A stretch of DNA of 34,638 nucleotides from an uncultured Clostridia bacterium (GTDB lineage Bacteria; Bacillota; Clostridia; Peptostreptococcales; Anaerovoracaceae): assembly GCA_934255545.1 (NCBI GenBank), contig CAKQOE010000026.1, positions 1 to 34,638 on the forward strand. Direction: 5' to 3'. The first letter of the stretch is position 1, and the number at the start of each line of letters is the position of its first letter. A program made the translations under genes and the position numbers. Below, piece after piece: positions 15,690-25,715 of this stretch. The notes below the pieces were generated by a model. That model searched no databases. It was not told the DNA's origin and saw nothing but the letters and a program-made list of their open reading frames with translations.

Positions 15690-16286
15690 ATGGAAAAGAA
15701 GAAATTCAATAAAGACTACTGGCGGGCGGGCAATATGCTTTACCCTATCCCGGCGGTAATGGTAAGCTGCGGAATACCGGGCGAAAAACCGAATATAATA
15801 ACTGTAGCGTGGACCGGAACTGTGTGCTCCGATCCCGCTATGGTATATATATCTGTAAGACCTGAAAGATATTCGTACGATATCATAAAAAAGACAGGCG
15901 AGTTCGTCATAAATCTGACGACTGAAAGGCTCGCAAAGATCACAGACCTGTGCGGGGTAAAGTCAGGGCGCGATATCGACAAGTTCAGAGAATACGGACT
16001 GACTGCGGTAAAGTCAAAGCACGTAAGCGCGCCGTCAATAGGCGAGAGCCCTGTAAATATAGAATGCAGGGTAAAGCAGGTGATCCCGCTGGGTTCGCAC
16101 GACATGTTCATAGCGGAAGTGCGCGGCGTCACTGTAGATGCAGACTATATGGACGAAAACGGAAGGTTCGACCTTGCAAAGACAAGACCGCTCGTTTACT
16201 CGCACGGCGAGTATTTTGCCCAGGGGCACTTTATAGGAAAATTCGGTTTTTCGGTCAAGAAAAAAGGAAATAAAAGGGGAAAATAA
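15690..16286 (+). CDS. Flavin reductase-like (FMN-binding split-barrel) protein
   Basis: The protein has 198 residues and the layout of the flavoredoxin / flavin reductase family that binds FMN. It opens with ML(Y)PIPAVMVSCG and NIITVAWTGTVCSDP, and continues with YISVRPERYSYDIIKKTGEFVINLT, LCGVKSGRDIDKF and the C-terminal HGEYFAQG segment. Such proteins transfer electrons from NAD(P)H to flavin or to other proteins in anaerobes; the partner here is unknown. The Shine-Dalgarno sequence is weak. It stands between the purine cluster and plsX and is 16 bases from plsX, so it may be cotranscribed with it. The fold assignment is confident, the exact substrate is not. Confidence 0.82.
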   Translation: MEKKKFNKDYWRAGNMLYPIPAVMVSCGIPGEKPNIITVAWTGTVCSDPAMVYISVRPERYSYDIIKKTGEFVINLTTERLAKITDLCGVKSGRDIDKFREYGLTAVKSKHVSAPSIGESPVNIECRVKQVIPLGSHDMFIAEVRGVTVDADYMDENGRFDLAKTRPLVYSHGEYFAQGHFIGKFGFSVKKKGNKRGK

Positions 16287-16302
16287 ACTGGAGGACTGTG
16301 TA

Positions 16303-17364
16303 ATGAGAATAGCAGTTGACGGAATGGGAGGCGACAACGCGCCTGAGGAGATAGTAAAGGGATGCGTTGAAGCCAGCAGGCTCATAGATGACGAGATATA
16401 CATCCTGGGCCTTGAGGATGTAATAAAAAAAGAACTTAAAAAGTATAAATTTGATTACAACAAGATAAAGATAGTAAATGCAACAGAGGTAATAACAAAC
16501 GACGACTCCCCTGTAAAGGCGGCACGTACAAAGAAGGATTCATCTATGATAAAGGGTCTTTCTCTTGTAAAGGAGGGCACATGCGACCTTCTGATATCTG
16601 CCGGAAATACAGGTGCGCTCATGGCAGGCTCTCTTTTCAGATTCGGCAGGATAAAGGGGATAGATCGTCCTGCGATAGGGATGACTTACCCTGTTATCGG
16701 CCAGGGAGTCTCACTTCTGGTAGACGCAGGCGCCAACTCTGAGTGCAGGGCTTCAAACCTGCATGAGTTCGCAGTCATGGGACGCATATATATGAACAAG
16801 GTGCTTGGCATAGAAGAGCCTTCAGTCGGACTCGTAAACATAGGCGCGGAGGAAAAAAAGGGCACTCCTATGCTGAAGGAAGCATACCAGCTGCTTAAAA
16901 ACAGCGAACTCAACTTCTGCGGCAATGTCGAAGCGAGAGAAATACCTTTCGGAGCAGCAGACGTCCTCGTCTGTGACGGATTTGTCGGAAACACGATACT
17001 CAAGCTCAGCGAAGGTCTTGCTGACAAGATAGTTCATGTGCTCAAGGATATGTTCACATCTTCCGTAAGGGCTAAAATGGGCGCTGTAATGATGGCAGAC
17101 CAGCTCAAAGGCCTCAAGAAGATAGTTGACTACTCGGAATACGGCGGAGCGCCGATCCTCGGCGTGCGCGGACCTGTTATAAAGATCCACGGCTCTTCAA
17201 ACGCAAAGGCCGTGACTAACGCGATCATAAAGGGCATACCTTATGTTGAGCAGGACGTAGTCGGAATAATAAGCAGGGCTGTAGCGGAGCTCAGCGAAAA
17301 TGAAGCTGAAAAATCAGCAGGCGACGCGCCGGACGCGTCAGAAGACGGGAAGGAAGCTGAGTAA
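16303..17364 (+). CDS. plsX: Phosphate acyltransferase PlsX
   Basis: PlsX (353 residues) converts acyl-ACP to acyl-phosphate at the membrane, the first step of the PlsX/Y route to phosphatidic acid. It begins with the signature RIAVDGMGGDNAPEEIVKG and contains SAGNTGALMAGSLF, MTYPV, LVDAGANSECRA and CDGFVGNTILKLSEG. The final 20 residues are acidic and variable. CTGGAGGA is the Shine-Dalgarno sequence. It heads the run plsX-rnc-smc-ftsY-der-plsY-gpsA. In many Firmicutes acpP stands between plsX and rnc; here it does not. Confidence 0.96.
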   Translation: MRIAVDGMGGDNAPEEIVKGCVEASRLIDDEIYILGLEDVIKKELKKYKFDYNKIKIVNATEVITNDDSPVKAARTKKDSSMIKGLSLVKEGTCDLLISAGNTGALMAGSLFRFGRIKGIDRPAIGMTYPVIGQGVSLLVDAGANSECRASNLHEFAVMGRIYMNKVLGIEEPSVGLVNIGAEEKKGTPMLKEAYQLLKNSELNFCGNVEAREIPFGAADVLVCDGFVGNTILKLSEGLADKIVHVLKDMFTSSVRAKMGAVMMADQLKGLKKIVDYSEYGGAPILGVRGPVIKIHGSSNAKAVTNAIIKGIPYVEQDVVGIISRAVAELSENEAEKSAGDAPDASEDGKEAE

Positions 17365-17365
17365 A

Positions 17366-18067
17366 GTGAAGGATCCTGATTACAAAAAGCTGTGCGGTCT
17401 TATAGGGTATGAATTCAGAGACATGTCTCTGCTTCAGAACGCCCTGACGCACAGCTCTTACTGCTACGAGCACAAGCTCAAATACAACGAAAACAACGAG
17501 CGTCTTGAGTTCCTCGGAGACGCGGTGCTTGACGCCGTCATAGCCGAGGTCATGTATCACAGGCTTTCAGAAAACGAAGAAGGCGATCTCAGCAAGCTGC
17601 GCGCTGCTGTAGTATGCGAAGAATCTCTTCTGCGCAAGGCAGAGGATCTTCATCTTACAGATTATATCCGTATGGGGCACGGTGAGGAGACATCAGGCGT
17701 CAAAAGAAAAAAGAGGTCGCTCGTAGCTGATGCTGTCGAAGCGACGCTCGGAGCGATATATCTTGACAGCGGATGGGAAAGCGTGAGAGATGTAGTGCTG
17801 ACGCTCTTTGATGATATAATCGAAGACGCGCTGCAGGGAAAGCTGAGGCACGATTATAAGACGGCGCTGCAGGAGTATCTGCAGTCCTCAGGAAATCCGC
17901 ACATCGTATACAGGATAGAGGGCGAGCGGGGACCGGATCACGATAAAACGTTTTTCGCTGTCCTTAGAAATAACGGCGCCGTTATAGGCCACGGCTCCGG
18001 GAGCACAAAAAAGCAGGCGGAGCAGAACGCTGCAAAGGAAGCTCTCGAAAAGATATTGAAGAAGTAA
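17366..18067 (+). CDS. rnc: Ribonuclease III
   Basis: RNase III cuts double-stranded RNA, including rRNA precursors. The signature NERLEFLGDAVLDAV holds the catalytic acids, and a second acidic site is at VADAVEATLGAIYLD. A C-terminal dsRNA-binding domain starts near DYKTALQEYLQ and ends with STKKQAEQNAAKEALEKIL. I place the start at GTG 17366, one base after the plsX stop, with AAGGAAG nine bases upstream. This gives 233 residues, the usual length. The upstream ATG at 17300 lies within plsX and would add 22 basic residues. Confidence 0.93.
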   Translation: MKDPDYKKLCGLIGYEFRDMSLLQNALTHSSYCYEHKLKYNENNERLEFLGDAVLDAVIAEVMYHRLSENEEGDLSKLRAAVVCEESLLRKAEDLHLTDYIRMGHGEETSGVKRKKRSLVADAVEATLGAIYLDSGWESVRDVVLTLFDDIIEDALQGKLRHDYKTALQEYLQSSGNPHIVYRIEGERGPDHDKTFFAVLRNNGAVIGHGSGSTKKQAEQNAAKEALEKILKK

Positions 18068-18122
18068 GCAGTCGGCATCGTATTATGAATGACCGGCTTT
18101 CTGTTTACAGGAGAATAAAAAA

Positions 18123-21100
18123 GTGTATTTTAAAAAATTAAGTCTGCAGGGCTTCAAGTCATTTGCAGATCCGGTAACTATAGAATTCGACAAGGGTATA
18201 ACATGCGTCGTAGGTCCTAACGGCTCAGGAAAGAGCAACATATCTGATGCTCTGCGCTGGGTACTGGGCGAACAGAGCCCTAAAATGCTGCGCGGCGGCA
18301 AGATGGACGAGGTCATATTTGCAGGGACCGACAAAAGACAGCCAAAGGGCATGGCGGAGGTGAGCCTTGTTATCGACAACACAGATCACAGTCTTCCTGT
18401 TGATTTTGACGAGGTGTCAATAACAAGACGCATGTACCGTTCAGGTGAAAGTGAGTATCTCATAAACGGGTCACAGTGCCGTCTGAGGGATATACGTGAG
18501 CTCATAATGGATACAGGCATAGGAGTTGACGGATATTCCATCATAGGTCAGGGAAAGATATCCGAGATAATCAGTGGCAGACCTGAAAGCAGAAGAGAGA
18601 TATTTGAAGAGGCTGCAGGTATAGTCAAATACAGGACAAAAAAGGCTGAGGCAGAAAAGAAGCTTACAGCTACATCGGCCGATCTGGAAAGAGTCAGCGA
18701 TATAATAAACGAGCTCGGACAGCGCATAGAGCCGCTGCGAGACGCATCTGACCGCGCAACGTCATATATAGAGCTCAATGAAAGATACCGTGAAAATGAG
18801 ATAAACGTCATACTTAAAAATATAGAACAGGCTGAAAAGCAGGAAGAGCTTCTTGGAAAGGATGAAAGCGTCCTCGACTCGCAGATAGCAGACTGCGATG
18901 AAAGACGCCTCGCCATAGATCAGGATATCGCTGCCGGAAAGCAGCATCTTGATGAGCTTGACGCTCAGGATATGGAAGTGCGTGAGTTCATCATGAAGTT
19001 CAATTCAGAGCTTGACGAGCTCAGGAACAGCGTAAAATTAGACAATGAAAAGATAAACGCACTTAAGGCAAACAGCCGTATATACAAGGATGAGATGATC
19101 CGCATCACGGAAAAGATGTCACGCGAGCAGTCAGAGTTAAGGCATATACAGCAGCAGACGGAGAGCGTTATAAAGCAGGGTGAAAAAATATCAGCCGACA
19201 TAAATGAAGTATCTTCACAGTACGACCGCGCAGCGGCCGAGCTCAGAGAAAAGAACGAAATGTTCAATTCTGACAGAGACAGGCTTTATGAAGTAAGCAT
19301 GGAGGCTTCAGCAAAAGGAGCCGAAATATCAGGCCTCAGACAGATAAGGGCTACTCTTGAGGAGCGTCTGGCAGCTGTTTCGGAAAGCGGCATCGATCTG
19401 ACGGCAGAGCCGTCGTATGAGATAGATCTCAGGGCTGCAGAAAGAAAGCTTGAGAGCATTAAGCAGGATCTTCATGCAGAAAAGATAAGACTTGAGGGAT
19501 TCTTAAAGGAACGTGATGAGATAGCTGAAAAAAGAGCTGCCGCAGAAAAGGACCACAGCATGGCGCTTGCAAGCCTCAACGACGCGCTCACCAGAAAGGA
19601 AATGCTCGAACAGCTGGAAAACTCATATGAAGGGTATAACTACGCAGTAAAGCTCGTTATGGGCGAGCCTCATCTTAAGGGCCTGTACGGTACGGTCGGA
19701 GAACTCATAAACGTACCGCGCGGATATGAAGTAGCCATAGATACAGCGCTCGGCTCACGCATGCAGAACATAGTATGCCGCGATGACGAGAGCGCGAGCA
19801 GCGCTATAAGAGTCTTAAAGACAAGGCGCGCAGGAAGACTGACGTTCCTGCCTGTAGAGAGCATGCGCGTTTCCCAGAGGCGCAGCGAAAGCGGTCTTGA
19901 AGGTGAAGCAGGATTTATAGGCATAGCAGCCGACTGTGTGACGTATGAGCCTGAATACGCAAAGATCATGGAGTATCTTCTCGGAGGGATAGCTGTCGTA
20001 AAGACGCTCAATGACGCGCTCAGGATATCAAAGCAGCACGGAGGGCTTCGGTATGTGACGCTCGACGGCGAGTTCATAAACCCTTCAGGCGCGATAACCG
20101 GCGGTTCGCAGAAAAACAGCAGCGCAGGCATACTTGAACGAAAAAACAGACTCAACGAAGTCCAGAAGGCTGTATATCAGCTCGAAAAGGACAGGAAGAG
20201 CGCTGAAAGCATAATGAATAACGCCGCAGCAAATGAAGAGATACTTGCGAAGTCCGTATCAGAGTCAGAAGAACGTTGCAGAGCGGCTGAGATAGAGATC
20301 ATAAACGCTCAGAACGAAATAACGTCATTAAAGGAAAAAACTGACAGCTATAACGAAAGCGTTATCAGAGCAAGAAGAGAATTTGAACGTATAAGCACTG
20401 AGCTGGACAAAAACGCTGTACGAATATCAGAGCTCGAAAAGGAAAAGGCAGCTGCAGAGGCGAGCGCAGAGGCTCTGAGACAGAGTGCAGAGGATATAGC
20501 CGTAAAGAATTCAGACCGCAGGAAAAAGATGGATGAGCTTTCAGAAAAGCTCACATCGCTCAAGATAAAGATGGAATCCATCAAAAATGATATGGTAGCG
20601 TCAGCAAGCCTTGCAGAAGGATGCGAGCGAAGGATAAACGCTTTTAAAGAAGAGTATGCCATGAAGGAGGCTGCGGAACGCGAAGCAGTATCAGGCCAGG
20701 AAGCGCTCGAAAGCAAGATACGCTACAGCAGTGATGAGATAAAAGTGAGAGAGTCAGCATTTACGGCTCACAATGAAAAGCTTGAGCTCATAAAGCAGGC
20801 AAAGATAAAGGCAGACGCTGATGTAGAAAAGCTCAGAACAGACAGGGAGAGCGTAGACAGGAACCTTTACAGCCTGCGTGCTTCAAAGAGCGAGATAACA
20901 TCAAAGACGGACGCTCTTAAGAACAGGGTAGATACATGGAAGGGCCGCGTTGCAGAGGAATTCGAGATAACGTACGCCGAAGCTCTCGGCATAAAAAAGA
21001 CTGTTTTCGATCTGGGCGAAGGCCAGAAGGAATCGCGCCGCCTCAGGATAGCTCTGAGAAATCTCGGAGATGTAAATATGAGCGCGATAGAGGAGTACGC

Positions 21101-21680
21101 GCAGGTAAAGGAAAGATACGAGTTCCTTACAGCGCAGAAAAAGGACCTCGACGAGGCTATACGCTCTCTCAGCAGGATCATAGACGACACTGACGCCAAG
21201 ATAAAGACAGCGTTCAGAGCAAGCTTTGCTGCAGTAAATATGAATTTCAAGTCGATATTTTCAGAGCTGTTCGGCGGCGGCAGAGCAGAGCTTCATATGG
21301 AAAACAGTGAGGATCCGCTGGAAGCTGTTATAGAAATAGCGGCCCAGCCGCCGGGAAAGAAGCTTCAGAACATGAACCTGCTGTCAGGCGGCGAGAAGAC
21401 CATGACAGCCATAGCTCTTATGTTTGCTGTGCTCAAGACAAAGCCTACACCGTTCTGCATACTCGACGAAGTCGAGGCTGCGCTTGACGAAGCAAATATA
21501 GACAGGTTCGCAAAGTACCTCGAAAACTTCGAGGGCATACAGTTCGTTCTTGTAACGCACCAGAAGGTGACTATGGAGCACGCTGACGTGCTTTACGGCA
21601 TAACGATGCCTGAAAAGGGCATTTCAAATATACTGTCGCTCAGACTTTCAGACGCGGCAGACTGGGAGGAAAAACAGTAA
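18123..21680 (+). CDS. smc: Chromosome segregation/condensation ATPase SMC
   Basis: SMC (1185 residues, GTG start after AGGAG) is the core of the bacterial condensin with ScpA and ScpB. Walker A GPNGSGKSN is at residues 31-39, followed by ALRWVLGEQSPK. Long charged coiled coils run from about 165 to 500 and 680 to 1020. They flank a hinge around 505-665 that includes GYEVAIDTALGSRMQNIV and ends in GAITGGSQ. The C-terminal head has the ABC signature LSGGEKTM (about 1087) and Walker B CILDEVEAALDEAN. It overlaps ftsY by one base. Length and all motifs are standard. Confidence 0.97.
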   Translation: MYFKKLSLQGFKSFADPVTIEFDKGITCVVGPNGSGKSNISDALRWVLGEQSPKMLRGGKMDEVIFAGTDKRQPKGMAEVSLVIDNTDHSLPVDFDEVSITRRMYRSGESEYLINGSQCRLRDIRELIMDTGIGVDGYSIIGQGKISEIISGRPESRREIFEEAAGIVKYRTKKAEAEKKLTATSADLERVSDIINELGQRIEPLRDASDRATSYIELNERYRENEINVILKNIEQAEKQEELLGKDESVLDSQIADCDERRLAIDQDIAAGKQHLDELDAQDMEVREFIMKFNSELDELRNSVKLDNEKINALKANSRIYKDEMIRITEKMSREQSELRHIQQQTESVIKQGEKISADINEVSSQYDRAAAELREKNEMFNSDRDRLYEVSMEASAKGAEISGLRQIRATLEERLAAVSESGIDLTAEPSYEIDLRAAERKLESIKQDLHAEKIRLEGFLKERDEIAEKRAAAEKDHSMALASLNDALTRKEMLEQLENSYEGYNYAVKLVMGEPHLKGLYGTVGELINVPRGYEVAIDTALGSRMQNIVCRDDESASSAIRVLKTRRAGRLTFLPVESMRVSQRRSESGLEGEAGFIGIAADCVTYEPEYAKIMEYLLGGIAVVKTLNDALRISKQHGGLRYVTLDGEFINPSGAITGGSQKNSSAGILERKNRLNEVQKAVYQLEKDRKSAESIMNNAAANEEILAKSVSESEERCRAAEIEIINAQNEITSLKEKTDSYNESVIRARREFERISTELDKNAVRISELEKEKAAAEASAEALRQSAEDIAVKNSDRRKKMDELSEKLTSLKIKMESIKNDMVASASLAEGCERRINAFKEEYAMKEAAEREAVSGQEALESKIRYSSDEIKVRESAFTAHNEKLELIKQAKIKADADVEKLRTDRESVDRNLYSLRASKSEITSKTDALKNRVDTWKGRVAEEFEITYAEALGIKKTVFDLGEGQKESRRLRIALRNLGDVNMSAIEEYAQVKERYEFLTAQKKDLDEAIRSLSRIIDDTDAKIKTAFRASFAAVNMNFKSIFSELFGGGRAELHMENSEDPLEAVIEIAAQPPGKKLQNMNLLSGGEKTMTAIALMFAVLKTKPTPFCILDEVEAALDEANIDRFAKYLENFEGIQFVLVTHQKVTMEHADVLYGITMPEKGISNILSLRLSDAADWEEKQ

Positions 21681-22609
21681 TGGCATTTGGAGAAAAAAAA
21701 TCCTTTTTTACAAGACTTAAGGAAGGCCTGACAAAAACTAAAGATGAAATGGTCAGCAAGATAGAGGACGTCATATTTCAGAGGCCTGCCATAGACGAAG
21801 ATATGCTCGAAGAGCTTGAAGAAGCGCTCATATTGTCAGATATAGGCATGGATACGACAGAAAAGATCATAGCGCAGCTCCGCAGCGATATAAAGACAGA
21901 AAAGCTCGACACTCCTGAGGCTGTAAAGGCTCAGATAGAAAAGATCATATCAGACCTTATCACAAAAGAAGAAGGAATGAAGCTTTCAGATCAGTATCCG
22001 CTCGTCATACTCATGATCGGAGTAAACGGCGCAGGAAAGACAACATCTATGGGTAAGATAGCCCACATGCTCAAGGAGCAGGGACGTTCCGTAATGTTCG
22101 CTGCAGGCGATACATTCAGAGCGGCAGCCATAGAGCAGCTTGAGATATGGGGCGAACGCGCAGGCGTTCCGGTAATAAAACACCAGGAGGGCGCTGACCC
22201 GTCAGCGGTCATATATGATGCGATCCAGGCAGCAAAGGCAAGAGATATAGATGTCCTCATATGTGACACAGCAGGTCGCCTGCAGAACAAGAGAAACCTC
22301 ATGAACGAGCTTGAAAAGATGAATAAGATCATAGAGCGCGAGTATCCGGAAGCATCAAAAGAAACGCTTCTCGTGCTAGACGCGGCCACAGGCAAAAATG
22401 CCATATCACAGGCTAAGGAGTTCGGCGAGACAGCCGCGCTCACAGGCATAGTGCTTACAAAGCTCGACGGAACTGCAAAGGGAGGCATAGTCATAACGCT
22501 TGCTGACCAGTTCGACGTTCCCGTTAAATTCATAGGAGTAGGCGAGGGAATGGATGACCTTCAGGAGTTCGATCCTGAGGCGTTTGCAGAAGCTCTGTTC
22601 GGCAATTAG
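21680..22609 (+). CDS. ftsY: Signal recognition particle receptor FtsY
   Basis: FtsY (309 residues) is the membrane-associated GTPase that docks SRP-ribosome complexes for cotranslational insertion. It has the NG-domain four-helix bundle, then G1 GVNGAGKTTS (114-123), DTFRAAA, DTAGRLQNK and TKLDGTAKGG, ending in KFIGVGEGMDDLQEFD. Only a short N-terminal region with no acidic A domain precedes it, as usual in Firmicutes. It shares one base with the smc stop codon, so translation is coupled. In Bacillus ylxM-ffh follows; here der follows instead. Confidence 0.97.
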   Translation: MAFGEKKSFFTRLKEGLTKTKDEMVSKIEDVIFQRPAIDEDMLEELEEALILSDIGMDTTEKIIAQLRSDIKTEKLDTPEAVKAQIEKIISDLITKEEGMKLSDQYPLVILMIGVNGAGKTTSMGKIAHMLKEQGRSVMFAAGDTFRAAAIEQLEIWGERAGVPVIKHQEGADPSAVIYDAIQAAKARDIDVLICDTAGRLQNKRNLMNELEKMNKIIEREYPEASKETLLVLDAATGKNAISQAKEFGETAALTGIVLTKLDGTAKGGIVITLADQFDVPVKFIGVGEGMDDLQEFDPEAFAEALFGN

Positions 22610-22638
22610 CACAATATAATAAAAAGGATGGTAAAAGA

Positions 22639-23970
22639 ATGAGTAAACCGGTAGTTGCAGTCGTAGGCAGACCAAACGTCGGCAAATCGACTCTTTTTAA
22701 TAAAATAGTAGGCCGCAAGGTGGCCATAGTAGAAGATACCCCGGGCGTTACGCGCGACAGGATATACGCTGAGTCCGAGTGGAACGGCATCCCGTTCGTG
22801 CTTATAGACACAGGCGGTATAGAGCCTGACACTGACGACATCATACTTTCACAGATGAGAGCGCAGGCTGAGATCGCCATAGATACAGCAGACGCTATAG
22901 TATTCATCGTAGACGGTAAGGCAGGACTTACCGCAGCTGACCGCGAGGTAGGCGAAATGCTTATGAAGACAGGCAGGAACGTAATACTGTGCGTAAACAA
23001 GGTAGATTCACCTAAGCTTCCTGACGATTTCTATGACTTTTACGAGCTCGGCCTCGGCGAGCCTATACCTATCTCGGCAGCAAACATGCTGAATCTCGGA
23101 GATCTCCTCGACCGTATAGTAGAGGAATTTCCTGAGGGAAGCGCATCAGGCGGGGAAGATGAGGATATAAAGATCGCCATAATCGGTAAGCCGAACGTAG
23201 GAAAATCATCGCTCGTAAACGCCCTCATAGGCGAGGAAAGAATGATAGTCAGCAATATCGCGGGTACGACCCGCGACGCCATCGACTCTCCGTTTGAGCA
23301 TAATGACCAGAAATACACGCTTATAGACACGGCAGGTATACGCCGCAAAAAGAAGATAAACGAGGACATAGAGCGCTACAGCATAATCCGCGCTATCGCA
23401 TCCATAGAGCGAAGCGACGTCTGCATACTTATGATAGACGCTCAGGAGGGTGTAACTGACCAGGACAAGAAGATAGGCGGCCTCGCTCACGAAGCAGGAA
23501 AGGGTATCATCATAGCTGTAAATAAATGGGACCTTATAGCAAAGGACTCTCACACTATGAGCAAATTCGAACGCGACGTGAGAGCGGAGCTCTCGTTCAT
23601 GCCTTATGCGCCGATCATATTCATTTCAGTAGTAAAGGGCCAGAGGCTCCTCAATGTCCTTGAACTTGCTGACAGAGTAGCCCACAACTGCTCGTTCAGG
23701 ATACCTACAGGCCAGCTGAACGCAGTGATAGCTGACGCTACGCTCATGAAGCAGCCGCCTTCAGACAAGGGCAAGAAGCTTCGCATATACTATGTAACGC
23801 AGGTAGGCGTGCAGCCTCCGCTGTTCTCGTTCCAGGTGAACAAGCGCGAGCTCATGCACTTCTCTTATGCGAGATACCTTGAAAACAGACTGCGCGAGAC
23901 GTATGATTTCTCAGGAACGTCCATAAAGTTCGTATTCCGCGAGAAGGGTGAAAAAGAGGGACTGAGATGA
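22639..23970 (+). CDS. der: Ribosome biogenesis GTPase Der (EngA)
   Basis: Der (443 residues) is an essential GTPase with two G domains in tandem that helps assemble the 50S subunit. The first G1 is GRPNVGKST (residues 10-18) with DTPG and NKVD. The second is GKPNVGKSS (around 183), with AGTTRDAIDSPF, DTAGIRRKKKI and NKWDL. A C-terminal KH-like domain follows (from about 355, containing RIYYVTQVGVQPPLF). AAAGGATGGT serves as Shine-Dalgarno. The last four bases overlap plsY (ATGA), showing coupling. Confidence 0.97.
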   Translation: MSKPVVAVVGRPNVGKSTLFNKIVGRKVAIVEDTPGVTRDRIYAESEWNGIPFVLIDTGGIEPDTDDIILSQMRAQAEIAIDTADAIVFIVDGKAGLTAADREVGEMLMKTGRNVILCVNKVDSPKLPDDFYDFYELGLGEPIPISAANMLNLGDLLDRIVEEFPEGSASGGEDEDIKIAIIGKPNVGKSSLVNALIGEERMIVSNIAGTTRDAIDSPFEHNDQKYTLIDTAGIRRKKKINEDIERYSIIRAIASIERSDVCILMIDAQEGVTDQDKKIGGLAHEAGKGIIIAVNKWDLIAKDSHTMSKFERDVRAELSFMPYAPIIFISVVKGQRLLNVLELADRVAHNCSFRIPTGQLNAVIADATLMKQPPSDKGKKLRIYYVTQVGVQPPLFSFQVNKRELMHFSYARYLENRLRETYDFSGTSIKFVFREKGEKEGLR

Positions 23971-24623
23971 TAAACATCAACAGTGTCGTTATTACAGCTG
24001 CTGCAGTCGTGATAAGTTATTTTATCGGCAACATATCGCCTGCGACTGTAGTTGGAAAGCTGCATGGCGTAGATATCAGAAAAGAAGGCAGCGGAAACCC
24101 CGGAACTACCAACGTTCTGAGGACGCTCGGCGTAAAGGCTGCGGCGTGTACGCTCCTCATAGATGTGCTGAAAGGCGCCATCCCTGTACTGGCGGGACGC
24201 CTGATCGGCGGCGAAGAACTTGCGTGCTTTTGCGGCACAGCCGCATTCTTCGGCCATATATGGCCTGTATGCTTCGGCTTTAAGGGCGGCAAGGGCATAG
24301 CGACCGGATTCGGCGTTGTAGTCACCTTTAACTGGCCTACAGGGATCGTGGGTCTCGTGACTGCGCTTGCGGGCGCGGCACTTTCGCGCAGGATGTCAGT
24401 CGGCTCCATAGCTGCGACAGTCGCATTTCCGATCATGTTCTTTTTCGTAAAGCCGGATTATTTCATATGGTCGGTCTGCCTCGCTGCGATCGTTCTCTGG
24501 CGTCACAGGGCCAACATAGTCCGTCTTGCAAAGGGCGAAGAGCCGCCTATGAGCTTTTCTAAAAAGAAAGATAAGGACAGCGCCGGCGCAGAAACAGACG
24601 GAGAACATAAAAAGGGAGAATAA
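23967..24623 (+). CDS. plsY: Acyl-phosphate glycerol-3-phosphate acyltransferase PlsY
   Basis: PlsY (218 residues) is an integral membrane enzyme that moves the acyl group from acyl-phosphate (made by PlsX) to glycerol-3-phosphate. Several hydrophobic segments are evident. The conserved loops are all present: YFIGNISPATVVGK, RKEGSGNPGTTNVLRTLG, and GHIWPVCFGFKGGKGIATGFG. The C-terminus ends in a charged cytoplasmic tail. Having plsX, plsY and gpsA in one run places the acyl donor enzyme, acceptor enzyme and acceptor supplier together. It overlaps der by four bases. Confidence 0.95.
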   Translation: MININSVVITAAAVVISYFIGNISPATVVGKLHGVDIRKEGSGNPGTTNVLRTLGVKAAACTLLIDVLKGAIPVLAGRLIGGEELACFCGTAAFFGHIWPVCFGFKGGKGIATGFGVVVTFNWPTGIVGLVTALAGAALSRRMSVGSIAATVAFPIMFFFVKPDYFIWSVCLAAIVLWRHRANIVRLAKGEEPPMSFSKKKDKDSAGAETDGEHKKGE

Positions 24624-24626
24624 GCA

Positions 24627-25649
24627 ATGAGTAATGATAAGGGTCAGGATAAAAAAAGGGTGGCCGTAATGGGCGCAGGAAGCTGGGGAACAGCGATCGC
24701 GACGGCTCTCGCCGTCAACGGGCACGATATCCGCCTGTGGGGGCGCAACGCGTCAATGATGGCAGATATGCAGTCTTCACGCGAAAACAGCAAGTATCTT
24801 CCGGACGTAAAGCTGGATGAAAATATCACATGCGTTTCAGACGCAGAAGCAGCGCTTAAAGATGCAGCCGTCGCTGTTTATGTAGTTCCTGCACAGTCGT
24901 TCAGAAGCACGTTTGAAGCGACTAACTCATATATATCAGACGATGCCGTAGTAGTAAACTGCTCAAAAGGCATAGAGCAGGGCACGCTCATGCGTATATC
25001 TGAGATTGCAGAAGAGATCCGCCCGGATCTTAAGTTCGCAGTCCTGTCAGGTCCGTCACACGCTGAAGAGGTCGGAAAGAAGCTTCCGACGACACTCGTT
25101 TCAGCTTCTGCTGACGTTCATACCGCTAAGACAGTACAGGACCTGTTTATGTCAGAATTCATGCGTGTATACACGAACGATGACGTTATCGGAGTAGAGA
25201 TAGGCGGAGCGCTTAAAAACATAACAGCGCTCGCAGCAGGTATATCAGACGGTATGGGTTACGGCGACAACGCAAAGGCAGCGCTCATGACGCGCGCTAT
25301 AACAGAGATCTCAAGGCTCGGTGTGAGACTCGGAGCAGAAAAGCTGACATTTATGGGCCTTGCGGGCATAGGCGACCTTATCGTAACATGTACGAGCATG
25401 CACAGCAGGAACCGCCGCTGCGGCATAATGATAGGCGAGGGCATGGCGCCGGATGAAGCAGTGGAAAAAGTCGGAATGGTCGTAGAAGGCATGTACACGA
25501 CAGAGGCAGCGTATGAGATGTCTCGCAGATACGATATAGAAATGCCTATAACAGAGCAGCTTTACCGCGTTATAAAAGGCGATGTAAGCGGCCCTGAGGC
25601 AGTACGCAACCTTATGATGCGCCGGCGCAGACACGAAGAAGACGAATAA
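24627..25649 (+). CDS. gpsA: NAD(P)-dependent glycerol-3-phosphate dehydrogenase
   Basis: GpsA (340 residues) reduces dihydroxyacetone phosphate to glycerol-3-phosphate for phospholipid synthesis. The nucleotide-binding loop is GAGSWGTAIATALAVNGHD near the start. VNCSKGIEQ, LSGPSHAEEVG and the catalytic lysine region GGALKNITALAAGISDGMGYGDNAKAAL follow, then GLAGIGDLIVTC. Only three bases separate it from plsY. It is the last gene of this run. In many Firmicutes spoIVA follows gpsA directly; here three other genes lie between, and spoIVA is on the opposite strand. Confidence 0.96.
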   Translation: MSNDKGQDKKRVAVMGAGSWGTAIATALAVNGHDIRLWGRNASMMADMQSSRENSKYLPDVKLDENITCVSDAEAALKDAAVAVYVVPAQSFRSTFEATNSYISDDAVVVNCSKGIEQGTLMRISEIAEEIRPDLKFAVLSGPSHAEEVGKKLPTTLVSASADVHTAKTVQDLFMSEFMRVYTNDDVIGVEIGGALKNITALAAGISDGMGYGDNAKAALMTRAITEISRLGVRLGAEKLTFMGLAGIGDLIVTCTSMHSRNRRCGIMIGEGMAPDEAVEKVGMVVEGMYTTEAAYEMSRRYDIEMPITEQLYRVIKGDVSGPEAVRNLMMRRRRHEEDE

Positions 25650-25715
25650 ACAGACCGAAGAGCAGGCGTCCGTCACCGGACGGACAAGGAGCATGCTCCG
25701 ATAAAATACATGTAT

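Noticed and set aside
15950..16273. 107-codon arginine-rich frame inside the flavin reductase gene
   Set aside because: It is an out-of-frame shadow of a clearly recognisable gene.
17300..17365. Longer start of rnc within plsX
   Set aside because: The extra 22 residues are atypical, while GTG 17366 has a good ribosome-binding site and gives the normal RNase III length.
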